DNA from: Paratinospora sagittata
Lineage: Eukaryota > Streptophyta > Magnoliopsida > Ranunculales > Menispermaceae
NCBI GenBank assembly: GCA_035771175.1
Contig: CM069603.1
Span: 26,264,286-26,328,285, forward strand
Length of the DNA: 64,000 nt
Reading direction: 5' to 3'
The notes under the pieces are model-generated. The model made no database searches, was not told the origin of the DNA, and saw only the letters and a list, made by a program, of their open reading frames with translations. Below, one piece after another: positions 32,752 through 43,567 of this stretch. The position numbers and the translations under genes are program-made. Every line of letters starts with the position of its first letter. Position 1 is the stretch's first letter.

Positions 32752-34238
32752 CGCCAGATGTCTCAGCAGTGATGAGTGTATGTGCTACCCCTTCAAATGA
32801 GATTGTGATATGTGCTCAGATGAGAGCTCAGCCTAGTCGAGTCCAGGAGGTGATTGACCTGCAGAGACTTGACGTTGATTATGTGATGTACAAGTCTTGG
32901 GCTGAGAGTGGTGATCATGCTGATTATCACGTGTCATCTGATGGCGCTTTGAGATATAGGGGACGTTTATGGGTTCCTGCAGATCCACAGTTGAGACGGA
33001 GTATACTCGAGGAGGCTCAGAGATCTCAGTATGTTATTCATCTAGGCGGAACCAAGATGTATCATGATATGAAAAGGATGTATTGGTAGCTCGACATGAA
33101 GAGAAAGATAACTCAGTTTATTCAGAGATGCGAGATCTGTCAGAGAGTCAAGGCTGAGCATCAGAAGCCCGGGGGGCAGATGCAACCACTTGGCATCCCT
33201 GAGTGGAAGTGAGAGCATATTACCATGGATCTTGTGGTGGGATTACCCTATACCCCCATGAAACATGATGCTATATGGGTCATAGTTGATTGCTTGACCA
33301 AATTCGCTCACTTCTTGCCAGTGAACATAAGGGATTCTATGGACAAGCTAAGCAGGATGTATATGCGGGAAATACTCAGGCTTCATGAGGTGCCAGTTTT
33401 GATTGTATCAGATAGGGACCCGAGGTTTACTTCGGTGTTTTGGCAAGGGTTGCAGAGGCAGCTTGGCATGAGGCTAGATCTGAGTACCCCATATCACCCT
33501 CAGACAGATGGCCAATCCGAGAGGTTGATTTTGATTTTAGAGGATATGCTCCGAGCTTGTGTCCTTGAGTCTGATGGTAACTGGGAGGAGTATTTGCATC
33601 TGTGTGAGTTCGCGTACCATAACAGTTGTCAATCCAGTATTGGCATGGCTCCCTTTGAGGCATTGTATGGTCGACCGTGTAGGTCACCCGTGTGGTTGAC
33701 GGAGGTTGGGGATGCCGCTATGTTAGGACCGAAGTTTGTACGAGAACACACAAAGAAGATTAAGCGGATTAAGCATAATGTGAAGATAGCTCAAGATAGG
33801 CAGAGGAGCTATGCTGATAATAAACGTAAGGCCATAGAGTTCGAGGTTGGTGACCAACTTCTGTTGAAGGTCTCTCCTCAGAAGGGGCAGACAAGGTTTG
33901 GGATAAAGGGCAAGCTTGCTCTGAGATTCATTGGATCGTTTGAGATTCTAGAGCGAATTGGCCCCGTCGCTTACCAATTAGCCTTGCCACCTCAGCTCAC
34001 AGCAGTGCATAATGTGTTTCATGTGTTGATGTTGAGAATGTACAAGAGTGATTTTGAACATGTCTTAGATTGGAGGCACGTGGAGTTGAGGCAGGATGAG
34101 ACCTATGATGAGGAACCAGTCCAAATACTTGACCGAAAGGTGCAGATTAAGGTGAAATGGCAATTCCACGGCGAGAAGCTGGTTACTTGGGAACGCGAGG
34201 ACTACATGAGGGAGCACTTCGCCGAGTTCATGGGCTGA
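32752..34238 (+). pseudogene. pol: Gypsy integrase of element C (second pol part)
   Basis: After the TGGCG duplication, pol resumes. It carries the HHCC zinc region (HLGGTKMYHDMKRMYW and CEICQRVKAEH), a stop at 33,087 and one near 33,210, then the core frame 33,225-34,238. The core shows D in [11 protein letters not shown] in [13 protein letters not shown], and E in [20 protein letters not shown]. The C-terminus has [40 protein letters not shown] and [20 protein letters not shown], the Tekay/Del-like tail. All three catalytic residues are kept, but upstream stops prevent a full polyprotein. 34,239-34,295 holds a purine-rich tract (AAGGTGGTTGTGA) before the 3' LTR. Confidence 0.92.
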
Positions 34239-34295
34239 GGTAAATTTCTAGACCTTAAAACTTCGAGGGCGAAGTTCACTCTAAGGTGGTTGTGA

Positions 34296-37200
34296 TGTAG
34301 CACCCAAGAAATCATTTTATTTAGCCCATAACCTGTTTGTATTTTTGCCCAAACTCTATGTGCTCGCCTTGGTATGTATGTTTTGTGTTTGATGTGTGAT
34401 TATTGCTTATATAAAAGAAAGTATTATTAGTGGTGGTGGTGTTATTATAGAAAGTATTATTAGTGGAGTTATTATTGTTATTAATATCATTTTCCATATT
34501 AATACCATTGTGAGTGACTTGTTGGAGAAGCTTCACATAAGTAACTTGTTGATCAAGTCATCATCTTGACTTGTGACTTGTTGAAAAGACCTCATTAAAT
34601 GTCCTCATTTAATGCATCTTTGATATATGGGAAGGTTGTACTTCAGCACATGGTAAATATGACATTTATATTAGAATATGTTGTGTATATGTGTTGATTT
34701 TATGATAATTAATTATTGGTACTTCAAATGGACTTGGGGATATTAGAAATGAGTCTGAAACGTGTTTTTACATAGAAAAAGACTGGTCATATGCGATATT
34801 CCGATGTGTATTGAGCGTGTAGTGGCGAAGAAGTTTAGGCGCCCTTAGTGAAATAGTAGGGCGCTCCTAGGAGGGAGGAGCATGCTCACAGCCTTCTGGG
34901 CACTTTTTTTTGGTGAAAAATGGTCATTTTCAGTATTTTAAAAGGGGGGAAAGGTTTTTATCTTTCCCAAATGTGCCAAGGACGATTTGGAGAAGGAAGA
35001 AGGGAGGAAAGCTAGGGTATCCAAGGAAAATCTTAACCATCTACACCCCAAAGTAAGTGTTTTTTTTTCCATTTCTCTCCATTAAATCGCCATTGAAGGT
35101 GAGAGTAAGCTTTCTAATGGTGTAGTTTTCTCCATGGGCATGGTTTTGGATGTTCTCTAACCTAAGGTTGGCTGATTTTTGCTCTTTTGAGCTTATTTAT
35201 GATAGAAGCAACCTTCTTTAACCTAGATCTACACTAGAAATGCATTTTCCATGAACTTCACCACGTTTTTGGTGGTGCAAGAGTTTAGGGTTTTGTTGGA
35301 ACCCAATGGTACCATTTTCCTCAATTTCTAATAAGAAATTGGTGGATCAAAGTGTAATGGCCTAAACCCTAGAAATCAAACTTAGGGTTTTCCTTTGAAC
35401 TTGCATGTCAACTATGTTGGATAAATGGCTGATTCTAGTTGATTGATGGTGGTGTTCAATATTTTTATCAATTGGAAACCCTAGTTGTAGTGTAAAATCG
35501 GCCTAGGGCTTGATTTTAGGGATTTTGCCCAAATTGGGGCTTTTGACCTAAACCAAATCAATTGATCAAATTGACTTGGGGATTATCTAATTGGACCTAA
35601 ATTGACCGGAATCATGGGTTTATAATGTTTGAACCTATATTAATTTTATATAACTTAGTGCAATTTGGCTATATGCCTATTGTAGAGATTTTTTCCCAAA
35701 TTGGGTCATAAGCCATGTATTGATTTGAATTGAGGAATTGACTTGATTATGATCAATCTTGCATGGTTTTGAATGGTTTGGACTTGTGTTAGGATTGAAT
35801 GACCTAGACTAAGTGATTGTCTTAGTTTTTGGGAATTAGTCTCGTACGTGGCGTGGCACGGATGTCGAGGTTGATCATGAGATGGAAAACTCGTGATGGG
35901 AAATAGATGCACATGAACTTATTGAATAAGGAATTGATCAATATTAGTGTGCCTAGGTATGGATGATCATGGTAATTGATGTATGTCCATAAATCTATGG
36001 TTTACAGGATCTTGTTTTGCATTGGGATTCGTGTAGACCAATGTGTGGATAGCTTTGGGTGCGTGGAATTGGTTGTGAGTAGTTGTTCATTTTGTTTATC
36101 ACTTGTGTCATCATATTCATTTATTCTTGTATGTTGAAAGTCATGAATATCATTATGAAATGCATGTGTTTACTATGTTTTGAAATGACATGCATAGAGG
36201 ATTCTAGAAGGCTTTGGATGTTTCCAAGCTAAGTTGTCTCTAGATAGTGAGTATCCAGAAGGCTTGAGTAATTACCAAGCTAAAGTAGATATGACATACC
36301 CTAATTAAGGGAGGATCATTGCACTTGCGAGTGAATGATCTCTATGTCAACTGTACCTCGATTAAGGGAGTGCCATGTTGGTCTCTACAGTGACAAATGA
36401 TGTGACATACCCCACTAGGGGGGATCATTGCACTTGCGAGTGAATGATCTCTATGTTAGTTGTACCCCAATTAAGAGAGAATCATAAGTTGATCTCTACA
36501 GCAGGAAAATGATGTGGCAATAAGGAAAGGACATACCCCGATTAAGGAAGGATCATGTCACTTAATAGTGAATGATCTCTATGTCAGTTGTACCCCAATG
36601 AGGGAGGGCCATGTTGGTCTCTACAACAGGAAAATGATGATGGAAAATGAATGGATTTGAAATGCATGAAAATGGTGGATGCTTATTTTACTATGTGTTT
36701 TATGATTCACATACTTATGAGAATTATTTCATGCATGTGCATATATGACTTTATTGATGTATAATTGATGGCCTAATTGAATACTATTCACTGGGCACTG
36801 TTGGCTCGTACTCTCACTCTCTTTTCAGGTTCTACTGATAAGGGTAAGGGCGAGGGCATAGCATAAGCTTGAGAACTTGCCACTGCAGCAGTCAGGGACA
36901 TACTGACGTGAGTCTAGGTTTGATGGTATGGATGGTATGGATGGATGTCCTTTATTTACATATGTATATTGTTTTGCTTATTTTGATACATATGTTATCT
37001 ATAACATTTGTTAAACCTAGATGGTGAGAGGGATTATGGTTGTTGATGTATATTGGCCTTTTGGCCTTGGATTGATGTATTTGGTTATATACTTTGGACT
37101 TGGATTTGATGATGAGTCTAGGCTCGTGGCCTTGGACTATTTTGCATGTATGTTAAAGACTTTTGATCATGGTTGTATGTTCATTTGAGGACCATTATGA

Positions 37201-37459
37201 TCTTTATGTTTATTGTCTTTGGATTCATGTGGATGTGTATGTCATTGATAATTAGAATTGCTAAGTCTATCAGGTTTGATGTGGTTCAAAAAAAAAATTT
37301 GGGGACTCTATATGAGAGTCTGGTTGAGGCTTGTAAGGTCCCGATCATCTCATGGGATGATTTGAGGTGGTCGTGGATGCCTACGCCGGGCGTCCCACCC
37401 CGGCACTTCTGCATGCCGATCCATAAGGGATGGCGGTCTAGGGTGTGGGGTCGCCACAA
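34296..37459 (+). repeat. Element C 3' LTR, long form (3.16 kb)
   Basis: TGTAGCACCC...GTCGCCACA. It contains a (GTT/ATT)-rich stretch near 34,400-34,510, adjacent palindromes CTCCTAGGAG (34,864-34,873) and GAGCATGCTC (34,878-34,887), a TATA-like TATTTTAAAAG (about 34,934), a tandem repeat at 36,290-36,640, and the terminal block CATCTCATGGGATGATTTG. Short open frames inside (34,321-34,536; 37,173-37,493) are compositional and not called. Confidence 0.9.
36290..36640 (+). repeat. Tandem repeat of about 120 bp, three copies, in the C 3' LTR
   Basis: Units begin GACATACCCY and contain GGATCATTGCACTTGCGAG, TGAATGATCTCTATGT, TGTACCYCRATTAAGGGAG and TTGGTCTCTACA. Copies start at about 36,292, 36,412 and 36,530 and differ by substitutions. 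Absent from the 5' LTR because of its deletion. Confidence 0.8.
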
Positions 37460-37464
37460 TGATG

Positions 37465-38713
37465 CCTTGTTTGTTCATTCTTTTTGTTTCTAAAGATCTA
37501 TTTGGTGCCTATGACTGATTGATGATAAGGTTTAGGAACTAATTCTCACACTTTGTTTCCCACAATGTTTCCTAGCTTTTCTTGCATAGCAAAAATCCAG
37601 TTTTCATCTTTCCGTGCGTCTTCCACTTTGATTGGTTCAAATTGAGATACGAAAGCAACAAGCTCTAGATCTCTTTGAATTGAAGCTCTAGTGAATACAC
37701 GATTTTGTGGATTTCCCAATATTTGATCTTTGGAGTGACCTTGAAGTAATCTAGAGTTTTTAGATGTTTCTAAAGGCTTTTCAGTCTCAGGTTCTATGTC
37801 ATGAGTTGTCTTGGGATCATCATCATCGAAATTTAATTCCCTAATCCCTTCTTTAAAACATTTCTTACTTTCACTTTCATCCAAGTTTGCACGAATAGAT
37901 TCTTCTACAATTTTAGTAGATTGGTTGTAAACTCTATAAGCTCTACTATGAGAAGAGTATCCTAAGAATATTTTTATATCTAATTTGGGTTCAAATTTGT
38001 CTAAATTATCTTTATCATTTAAGATAAAACACTTACATCCAACTACTCGAAAGTAACTGATGTTGGGTGTTCTACCTTTCCATAGTTCATATGGTGTTTT
38101 CTTCAAGTTTTTCCTAATTAGTATTTTATTTATTACATAGCAAGTTGGGTTTATAGCTTCTGCCCATAAATAGTTTGCAATGTTATATTCATTAAGCATT
38201 GTTCTACTCATTTCCTGCAAAGTTCTATTTTTCCTCTCAACTACATTATTTTGCTGAGGTGTTCTAGGGGTTGATAGATGGTGAATATAACCTTGATTAT
38301 TACAGAATTCTTCAAGATTTTTATTGACAAATTCACCTCCTATATCACTCCTAATTATGTTAATTTTGAGACCTTTTCATTTTCAACTCTTTTACAAAAT
38401 TTTATGAACAATTCACATGCTTCAGATTTATGAGCTAAAAGGAATATCGAAGTGAATCGGGTAAAATCATCAACAATCACAAATACATAAGATTTACCTC
38501 CTAAGCTTTGGGTCTTGGTTGGTCCAAAATATCCATGTCAATCAATTCAAGAGCTCTAGAAGTATACTGGTGTCTCCTATTTTTAAATGATGAACGAGTA
38601 CGCTTGCCTAGTTGACATGGTTCACACACCTTGTCTTTTTGAGTAAATTCCTTTGGGAATACCTTTGGCAAGATCATTCTTGGCAATCCTAGAGATGTTG
38701 TCCATACTAACAT
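37465..38713 (-). pseudogene. pol: Copia integrase and start of RT of E1
   Basis: On the minus strand, 38,713-38,501 reads CEPCQLGKRTRSSFKNR and ALELIDMDILDQP. Then, with stops and frameshifts, YVFVIVDDFTRFTSIFLLAH (second catalytic region) and a broken core to 38,221. The frame 38,220-37,546 reads MLNEYNIANYLWAEAINPTC, KKTPYELWKGRTPNISYFRV, GCKCFILNDKDNLDKFEPK, FLGYSSHSRAYRVYN, and the RT entry ENWIFAMQEKL. The last codons before the element C insertion read ELVPKPYHQSVIGTK with two stops. Confidence 0.9.
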
Positions 38714-40202
38714 GAGCTAGTCTCCTATGCCAAAGCCATGCATCATCACAAGAAATAACACTCAAACAAGTTACATTTTGTTTCTCCATATCATTAAGAT
38801 TTGTACAATAAACATTCTTATGTCTAGATGCCATGAATGCAACAGTATTATCTATATGTTTAACAATGCACCTATTTGCTTCAAATGAAATGTCATAACC
38901 CTTATCACATAATTGACTTATGCTCAAGAGATTATGTTTCAGCCTTTCAACATAAAGTACATCAGAAGTGGATAGAAAGTCGTTACCAATGATTCTGATG
39001 CCTTGAATATCACCTTTGTTGTTGTCTCTGAAGGTGACCTTTCCTCCTTTCTTCTTTTCAAGGCTCAAAAATATAGATTTATCTCCAGTCATATGCCTTG
39101 AGCAGCCGCTGTCTAGATACCGTAATTGTTCATTCTTGCTCATCTTCGTTCTTGCCATTAAGCACAGTGCAGCAGTGTGATCTGAATCTGGTTCATCGTC
39201 GCTTGAGCTTGAATCATCCCATGTAGCTTTGAGAACCTTCTTATCCTTCTTCCTCGGATTGGGGTTCTTCTTATGACTAGTGGGACACTCACTCTTCATG
39301 TGACCAGGTTTGTTATAGCCGTAACAAATTAACTCTACAAGTTTTAACTCGGGTTTCTTCCCTTTGTGGAACTTTGAGTATGAGCCACACTTACCATTTC
39401 TCCTAATCAATTTGTTGAACTTCCTAGATAACATAGCCATGTCATCTTCTGAATCTGAGTCATTTTTAGAATCAGTTTCAAAATTGAGGGCAATAGATTT
39501 CTTTTTTTTTTCCTCAACCTTAACCAGGCACATCTTATCTTTTATTTTCATTTCATGAACCATTAATGAACCACACAGTTCATCAAAAGTATACTCAGCC
39601 AGATTTTTGGCTTCTTCAATAGTCGTGGCCTTGGGTTCCCAAGCTCTACGTAGACCTCTTAAAAACTTCCTAACAGTTTCTTTTTGGTCATAGCTTCTGC
39701 CTAGGTTTTTCATTTCATTAATGTTAGTTGTAAACCAAGCAATAGCCTCAGCTATAAAATTAGTTTCCACGATCCTATAGGCCTCATATTTTTCAACTAG
39801 CATTTGGAGCTTTGCTTTTTTAACTTACAAAGTTCCTTCATGGGTGACCTCTAACTTATCCTAGATTTCCTTAGTTGTTTCATATGAGCTAACCCTATTA
39901 AACTCTTCAACTGATAGACTACAAAACAAAATGTTTACGGCTTGGTTATTCAACAACTCTCACTTCTTTTCTTTAGAAGTCCATTCACCTAACTCCTTCG
40001 GAACAGTAATACCTTCTACAGTCTTTGTAGGTGTTGGACATTAGTTTGTCACAACATCCCACATTTCTAAGTCTTTGGCTTCAAGGTAGAATTTGATCTT
40101 GGTTATCCAATTTGAGTAGCAGTCTCCCTTGAACAAGGGTGGTCGGTTGGTGAAGTTTCCTTCACCTGAAAGATAAGCATTTCTAGTATTTTGTCCAGCC
40201 AT
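38622..40202 (-). pseudogene. gag: Copia gag and aspartic protease of E1
   Basis: Starts at 40,202 as MAGQNTRNAYLSGEGNF, with four stops before 39,804. Then a 393-residue frame runs to 38,622. Gag carries FKGDCYSNWITKIKFYLEAK and the UBN2-like capsid KFLRGLRRAWEPKATTIEEA. The zinc knuckle reads CYGYNKPGHMKSEC; the second cysteine of CX2CX4HX4C is Y, which should disable it. The protease has YLDSGCSRHMTGD and ILGN-type GIRIIGNDF, and the pre-integrase domain has WLWHRRLAHVSMDNISRI. E1 is a SIRE/Maximus-like copia by overall look (inference). Confidence 0.9.
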
Positions 40203-40235
40203 ACTTAATCAAAGATTGTTAGATACTTTGATGGT

Positions 40236-40255
40236 TAACCTGCTCTGATACCAAT
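40236..40255 (-). promoter_or_regulatory. Primer-binding site of E1 (initiator Met tRNA)
   Basis: On the minus strand ATTGGTATCAGAGCAGGTT directly follows the LTR end GGGCCAACA, fixing the LTR border at 40,256. Confidence 0.9.
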
Positions 40256-40510
40256 TGTTGGCCCAGATGTGTCCGAGAGGGGGTGAATTGGATACTTAGC
40301 AGATTTTTAACCTTTCTTTAAAACGTTTAAAGTAATGAAAACAGATTAAACTAAGGATGGTAAATCAAACAAAGTAAAAATAATTAATACAAAACACACA
40401 AGATTTAGAGTGGTTCGGCCTTGCCTACATCCACTACCTAACCTCCTCAATTAGGATTTGTCCAAACTCCACTAAAGGTCTTCTTATGGGTGAAGATCAA
40501 ACCATTACAC

Positions 40511-40563
40511 ATTCTCAATTTACGGGCTTGAGAATAACCTTTCTCAACTTTCGGGTCTGAGAA
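40511..40563 (-). repeat. Two covarying hairpins in the E1 5' LTR
   Basis: ATTCTCAA (40,511-40,518) pairs perfectly with TTGAGAAT (40,528-40,535) around a 9-nt loop that reads GCCCGTAAA on the transcribed strand. TTCTCA (40,541-40,546) pairs with TGAGAA (40,558-40,563) around an 11-nt loop. Confidence 0.85.
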
Positions 40564-41234
40564 CAACCGTTACAAATCAAGCAACACTTGTTCTAAACCA
40601 GTGACTAACCAGTCACCAATACCAAGGTACAAGATGAGATATGATTCCTTTTACTTAGAATCAAAGTGATACTTACAAAGCTTTGGATTGAACCTTCTGT
40701 TACCACAGATTCAGCAAAATATGAATGGTGCAGCTGAAAATGAGTTCAAAAGTTTTCTTCTTCAATATATATTTTTGAAAAGATATGAATGAAGATCAAC
40801 TAATCCAGAAGATTTAACGTATTTCAAAATCGATCGAGAGTTTAAAGCAGCGAGTAGAAGTATAACTTTCAAGAATATTTGCACAAGTCAAAACCGTTTA
40901 AGGATTTCAGAACAGGTTATCAGTTTTCTCATTTTTTTCGTATCTTTAACCTGCTATAAGACAACATATATATAGAGATAGCAATGGCGTAATGGACTTG
41001 AACTTTTCAAGTATGTTTTTGGTGCACAAAGCTATTTCAAACAACGGACACATTATTTCCCGAAAAGGATTGATTCAGTTTGTGCAATTACAATGGCAAC
41101 ACCTGAATCTTCTGATCATTCATGAAAAAAGAATGTTCTGATAAAATATTAGAACATTCTAAAAAGAATCAAAAATTTCTAAAAAAGGTTTTGAACAATT
41201 TTGAAAAGTATATAAGAAAAAGTGCAAATAACAA

Positions 41235-41850
41235 CTTTATGACAGTGTTGGATTAGCATCCCAATTTGTCAATTAGAGTCCTGCGCGTAAAGCCAACTTG
41301 GTCGTTTTGTTCCTTGAGGGCGCTTATAGTGACAGAGTCTTGCTGAACTATGAAGTGAGGGCGCTACTGGAACGTAAACGTCCTGACTTACTTAACGTTA
41401 AAATTGAATAAAGCTGTGAGGGCGTTATTTAGAGATAAGCGTCCTGACTTGTTTTTGAAACACTTAAAATCACAAAGGCGCTATTAACGACCTAAGCGTC
41501 CTAACATTCAAAGCATGAACACATAAGGGCGCTACTAAAGAGGTAAGCGTCCTGATGTTTAAAACTTTTAAAACGTTTGAAAACATAGAGGCGCTACTGG
41601 ACCGTCAGCGTCCTGATGTTTAGAAATGATCAGCGAGTTGATGTTCAAATTAGCATCCTGATTAGTCCCTTGGTTGTTTCATTGAGCGCGTTACTAAAAA
41701 AGTAAGCGTCCTGATAGATATGAACTTTTCAACTTTGAACATTATCAGCGTCCTAATGCATTATTAGCGTCCTGACTTACCCAGTTCAGGAGGGCGTTGT
41801 TGAGACATTAGCGTCCTGATAAACACATCAGCGTCCTGATGGACACTATA
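41235..41850 (-). repeat. GGACGCT...AGCGCCC hairpin array in the E1 5' LTR (about 14 units)
   Basis: On the minus strand CAGGACGCTKA...GTAGCGCCCTC units recur every 35-60 bp. CpG is better kept than in the 3' LTR copy. At least one unit (near 41,560) and a three-unit block (near 41,770) are absent from the 3' LTR. Confidence 0.8.
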
Positions 41851-42261
41851 AAACAGTTTTGATATTTTTCAACTTTTAAAGCTCGATAAAACAGGATTAA
41901 AATCTCAGTATGTTTGAATCAAATCTATTATAGAAAGTTCATTATGAGTGATCGTAAAAATACTTCGAAATCAAATCAACGAAATCATGCATATTACTGA
42001 ATCATATGATAAAAGAGGTTCTACAACCTAAACACAATCTAATAGAACACAAATATGTCTTCGAATGATCATGGTCTTCAAATTGATCTTGATAGCTCTT
42101 TCACCATGCATTATCGATTTTTCGGGTGAGCTTTCATGTGAGATTAGATGTGCAATGCATATAGTTTTATCATAATCAGAATGTGGTTTGTAATCATCAA
42201 AATATCTTTCTTATAAGAGACATATTCTCGTAAGGGACATGAGGATAACTGGTTCAAGACA

Positions 42262-42980
42262 CATATGAATGCATAAGGGATGTCATACCATAAGACACAC
42301 AAATGATATTCAAGATACAAAATATACAATATATAAGATATAAGCACACAGAGAAATACAAACATGACAAGATAAAAAATTCGAAATTTTGGACTCAACA
42401 TTTATAGGCTAGCTAGATGAGATTTGAAAATGTTGCATTAAATAGCCAAGAAAAGGGTCATGTAGATGCATAACAAAGATGTAAATTTATATAAAGCATC
42501 TATGCATGAAAAATGAGAAAGAATTGCCAACAGATGAATTCATAACGAATTTGAGGGACAAACAACCATTCTCATATTTTTAGGCAACCAAAGTAAATTT
42601 TATGAGCAATCCAATCCTATTACAAAGTATGTTCTACCATGTATGAAAAATAGGCACAAGCATACATTGAGATCCATAACATAAGCAATATAAGGTATGA
42701 GTGAACATGGCCTAGCTATCATTACTCTAATGAGATGCAAAATGTAGTTTTGAGGTTCAACACATCCATTAAAAATCGAAAGCACAATCAATTGATGCAT
42801 ACATAGTTTGGAGTTTGAGAATTTAACCAATGCATCAAAATCACAAATAAAAGGAATGAATGCCAAGATATATAGAGATGACTAGAGGCATTCCTTTTCA
42901 CGTAGTTAGGCATGAAGAACGTAGTAAAACAAGCACATTTGCCTATATAACTATGAACCATAAAGAATGAAGGTCAAGCA
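42262..42980. other. AT-rich DNA upstream of E1, unassigned
   Basis: No convincing coding frame or repeat family recognised. Open frames on the minus strand (42,144-42,401; 42,600-42,866) have no family resemblance I know. Confidence 0.4.
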
Positions 42981-43567
42981 TGTGGCCCCCCGACCCCGAA
43001 CCACCATCCGTCGCAGGACGGTGTGTTGAATGCCCTGGCGAGACTCCAGCGTAGGCATCCCCAACCACCCCAATCCATCCATTCATTCAATTCCACATCT
43101 AGTCTAGGCTTACACTATATAGACCCATAAGGTCCTCCCATACAAGGTTTCACTTTCCATTCTAAGATCATCCTCTCTAATGATGATCCTCCTTGGCAAT
43201 GCATTACATCACTCAACCACCAGGGCATCTTCGGACTTAGAACAATCCGCTAGAGCACCTAGCCTAGCTCTGCCACTTGTAAAGGGGTCCTCTTGGAAAG
43301 AGCATTCCCCAGCTTCCGCAACAAGTATAAGCACATACCTCATCTAGATGGCCAAAGCATACAAGGTCCATAGGGTTTTACAAACCATGCAATTCCATAA
43401 AAAAAACAGTTCATGCTTTCCAATGTACACATATAATTTAATACAATGACATAAAAGATAATCATAAGGAACATCTACTCATAACCAAGCCACACAAGAG
43501 CAATGCTACCCACACACAAAATCCAATCAGTAATAAGGCCAATCACGGTCCTGTAGTAATACATCCA
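42981..43567 (-). mobile_element. Gypsy LTR fragment G1 (related to G3 LTR)
   Basis: Starts TGTGGCCCCCCGACCCC, the reverse of an LTR end. It has the block GGACGGTGTGTTGAATGCC...AGCGTAGGCATCCCCAACC, then skips to a stretch that matches 50,115-50,580 of the G3 LTR. It stops at ATACATCCA, where LTR H1 starts. A segment of about 550 bp present in G3 is missing. The possible left target site is AAGCA. Confidence 0.75.

Larger units (their letters stand above)
12040..37459 (+). mobile_element. Ty3/gypsy retrotransposon C (Tekay/Del-like), interrupted by element A
   Basis: Both ends are flanked by ATGAT (12,035-12,039 and 37,460-37,464). The LTRs start TGTARCACCC and end GTCGCCACA. The 5' LTR is followed by the initiator-Met primer site TTTGGTATCAGAGCCC. 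Gag, protease, RT, RNase H and integrase follow in gypsy order, with a basic C-terminal tail resembling Tekay/Del elements. Element A splits pol between RNase H and integrase at 16,286/32,747 with duplication TGGCG. Without A the element would be about 9 kb. Stops and frameshifts in gag and pol and the loss of 2.2 kb from the 5' LTR show it is dead. Confidence 0.92.
9379..42261 (-). mobile_element. Ty1/copia retrotransposon E1 (interrupted by gypsy element C)
   Basis: Reading on the minus strand: 5' LTR (42,261-40,256), initiator-Met-type primer site (40,255-40,236), gag with zinc knuckle, aspartic protease, integrase, reverse transcriptase, RNase H, polypurine tract (10,398-10,383), and a truncated 3' LTR (10,382-9379). 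The order protease-integrase-RT defines Ty1/copia. A 25-kb gypsy element splits pol at 12,039/37,460 with the target duplication ATGAT. The integrase side and RT side join back into one coding sequence. Frameshifts and stops in every domain show it is inactive. Confidence 0.9.
40256..42261 (-). repeat. E1 5' LTR, complete (2.0 kb)
   Basis: Minus-strand order: start TGTCTTGAACCAGTTATCC (two extra bases compared with the 3' LTR start TGTTGAACC), unique U3, the GGACGCT array (41,850-41,235), TATA box CTATATATATG (about 40,975-40,965), the two hairpins at 40,563-40,511, the block AATTGAGGAGGTTAGG, GTGG...CCAC, and the end GGGCCAACA. No coding sequence. Confidence 0.92.

Noticed and set aside
34321..34536. 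Asparagine-rich open frame (minus)
   Set aside because: Product of GTT/ATT microsatellite-like DNA in the C LTR, and not conserved in the 5' LTR.
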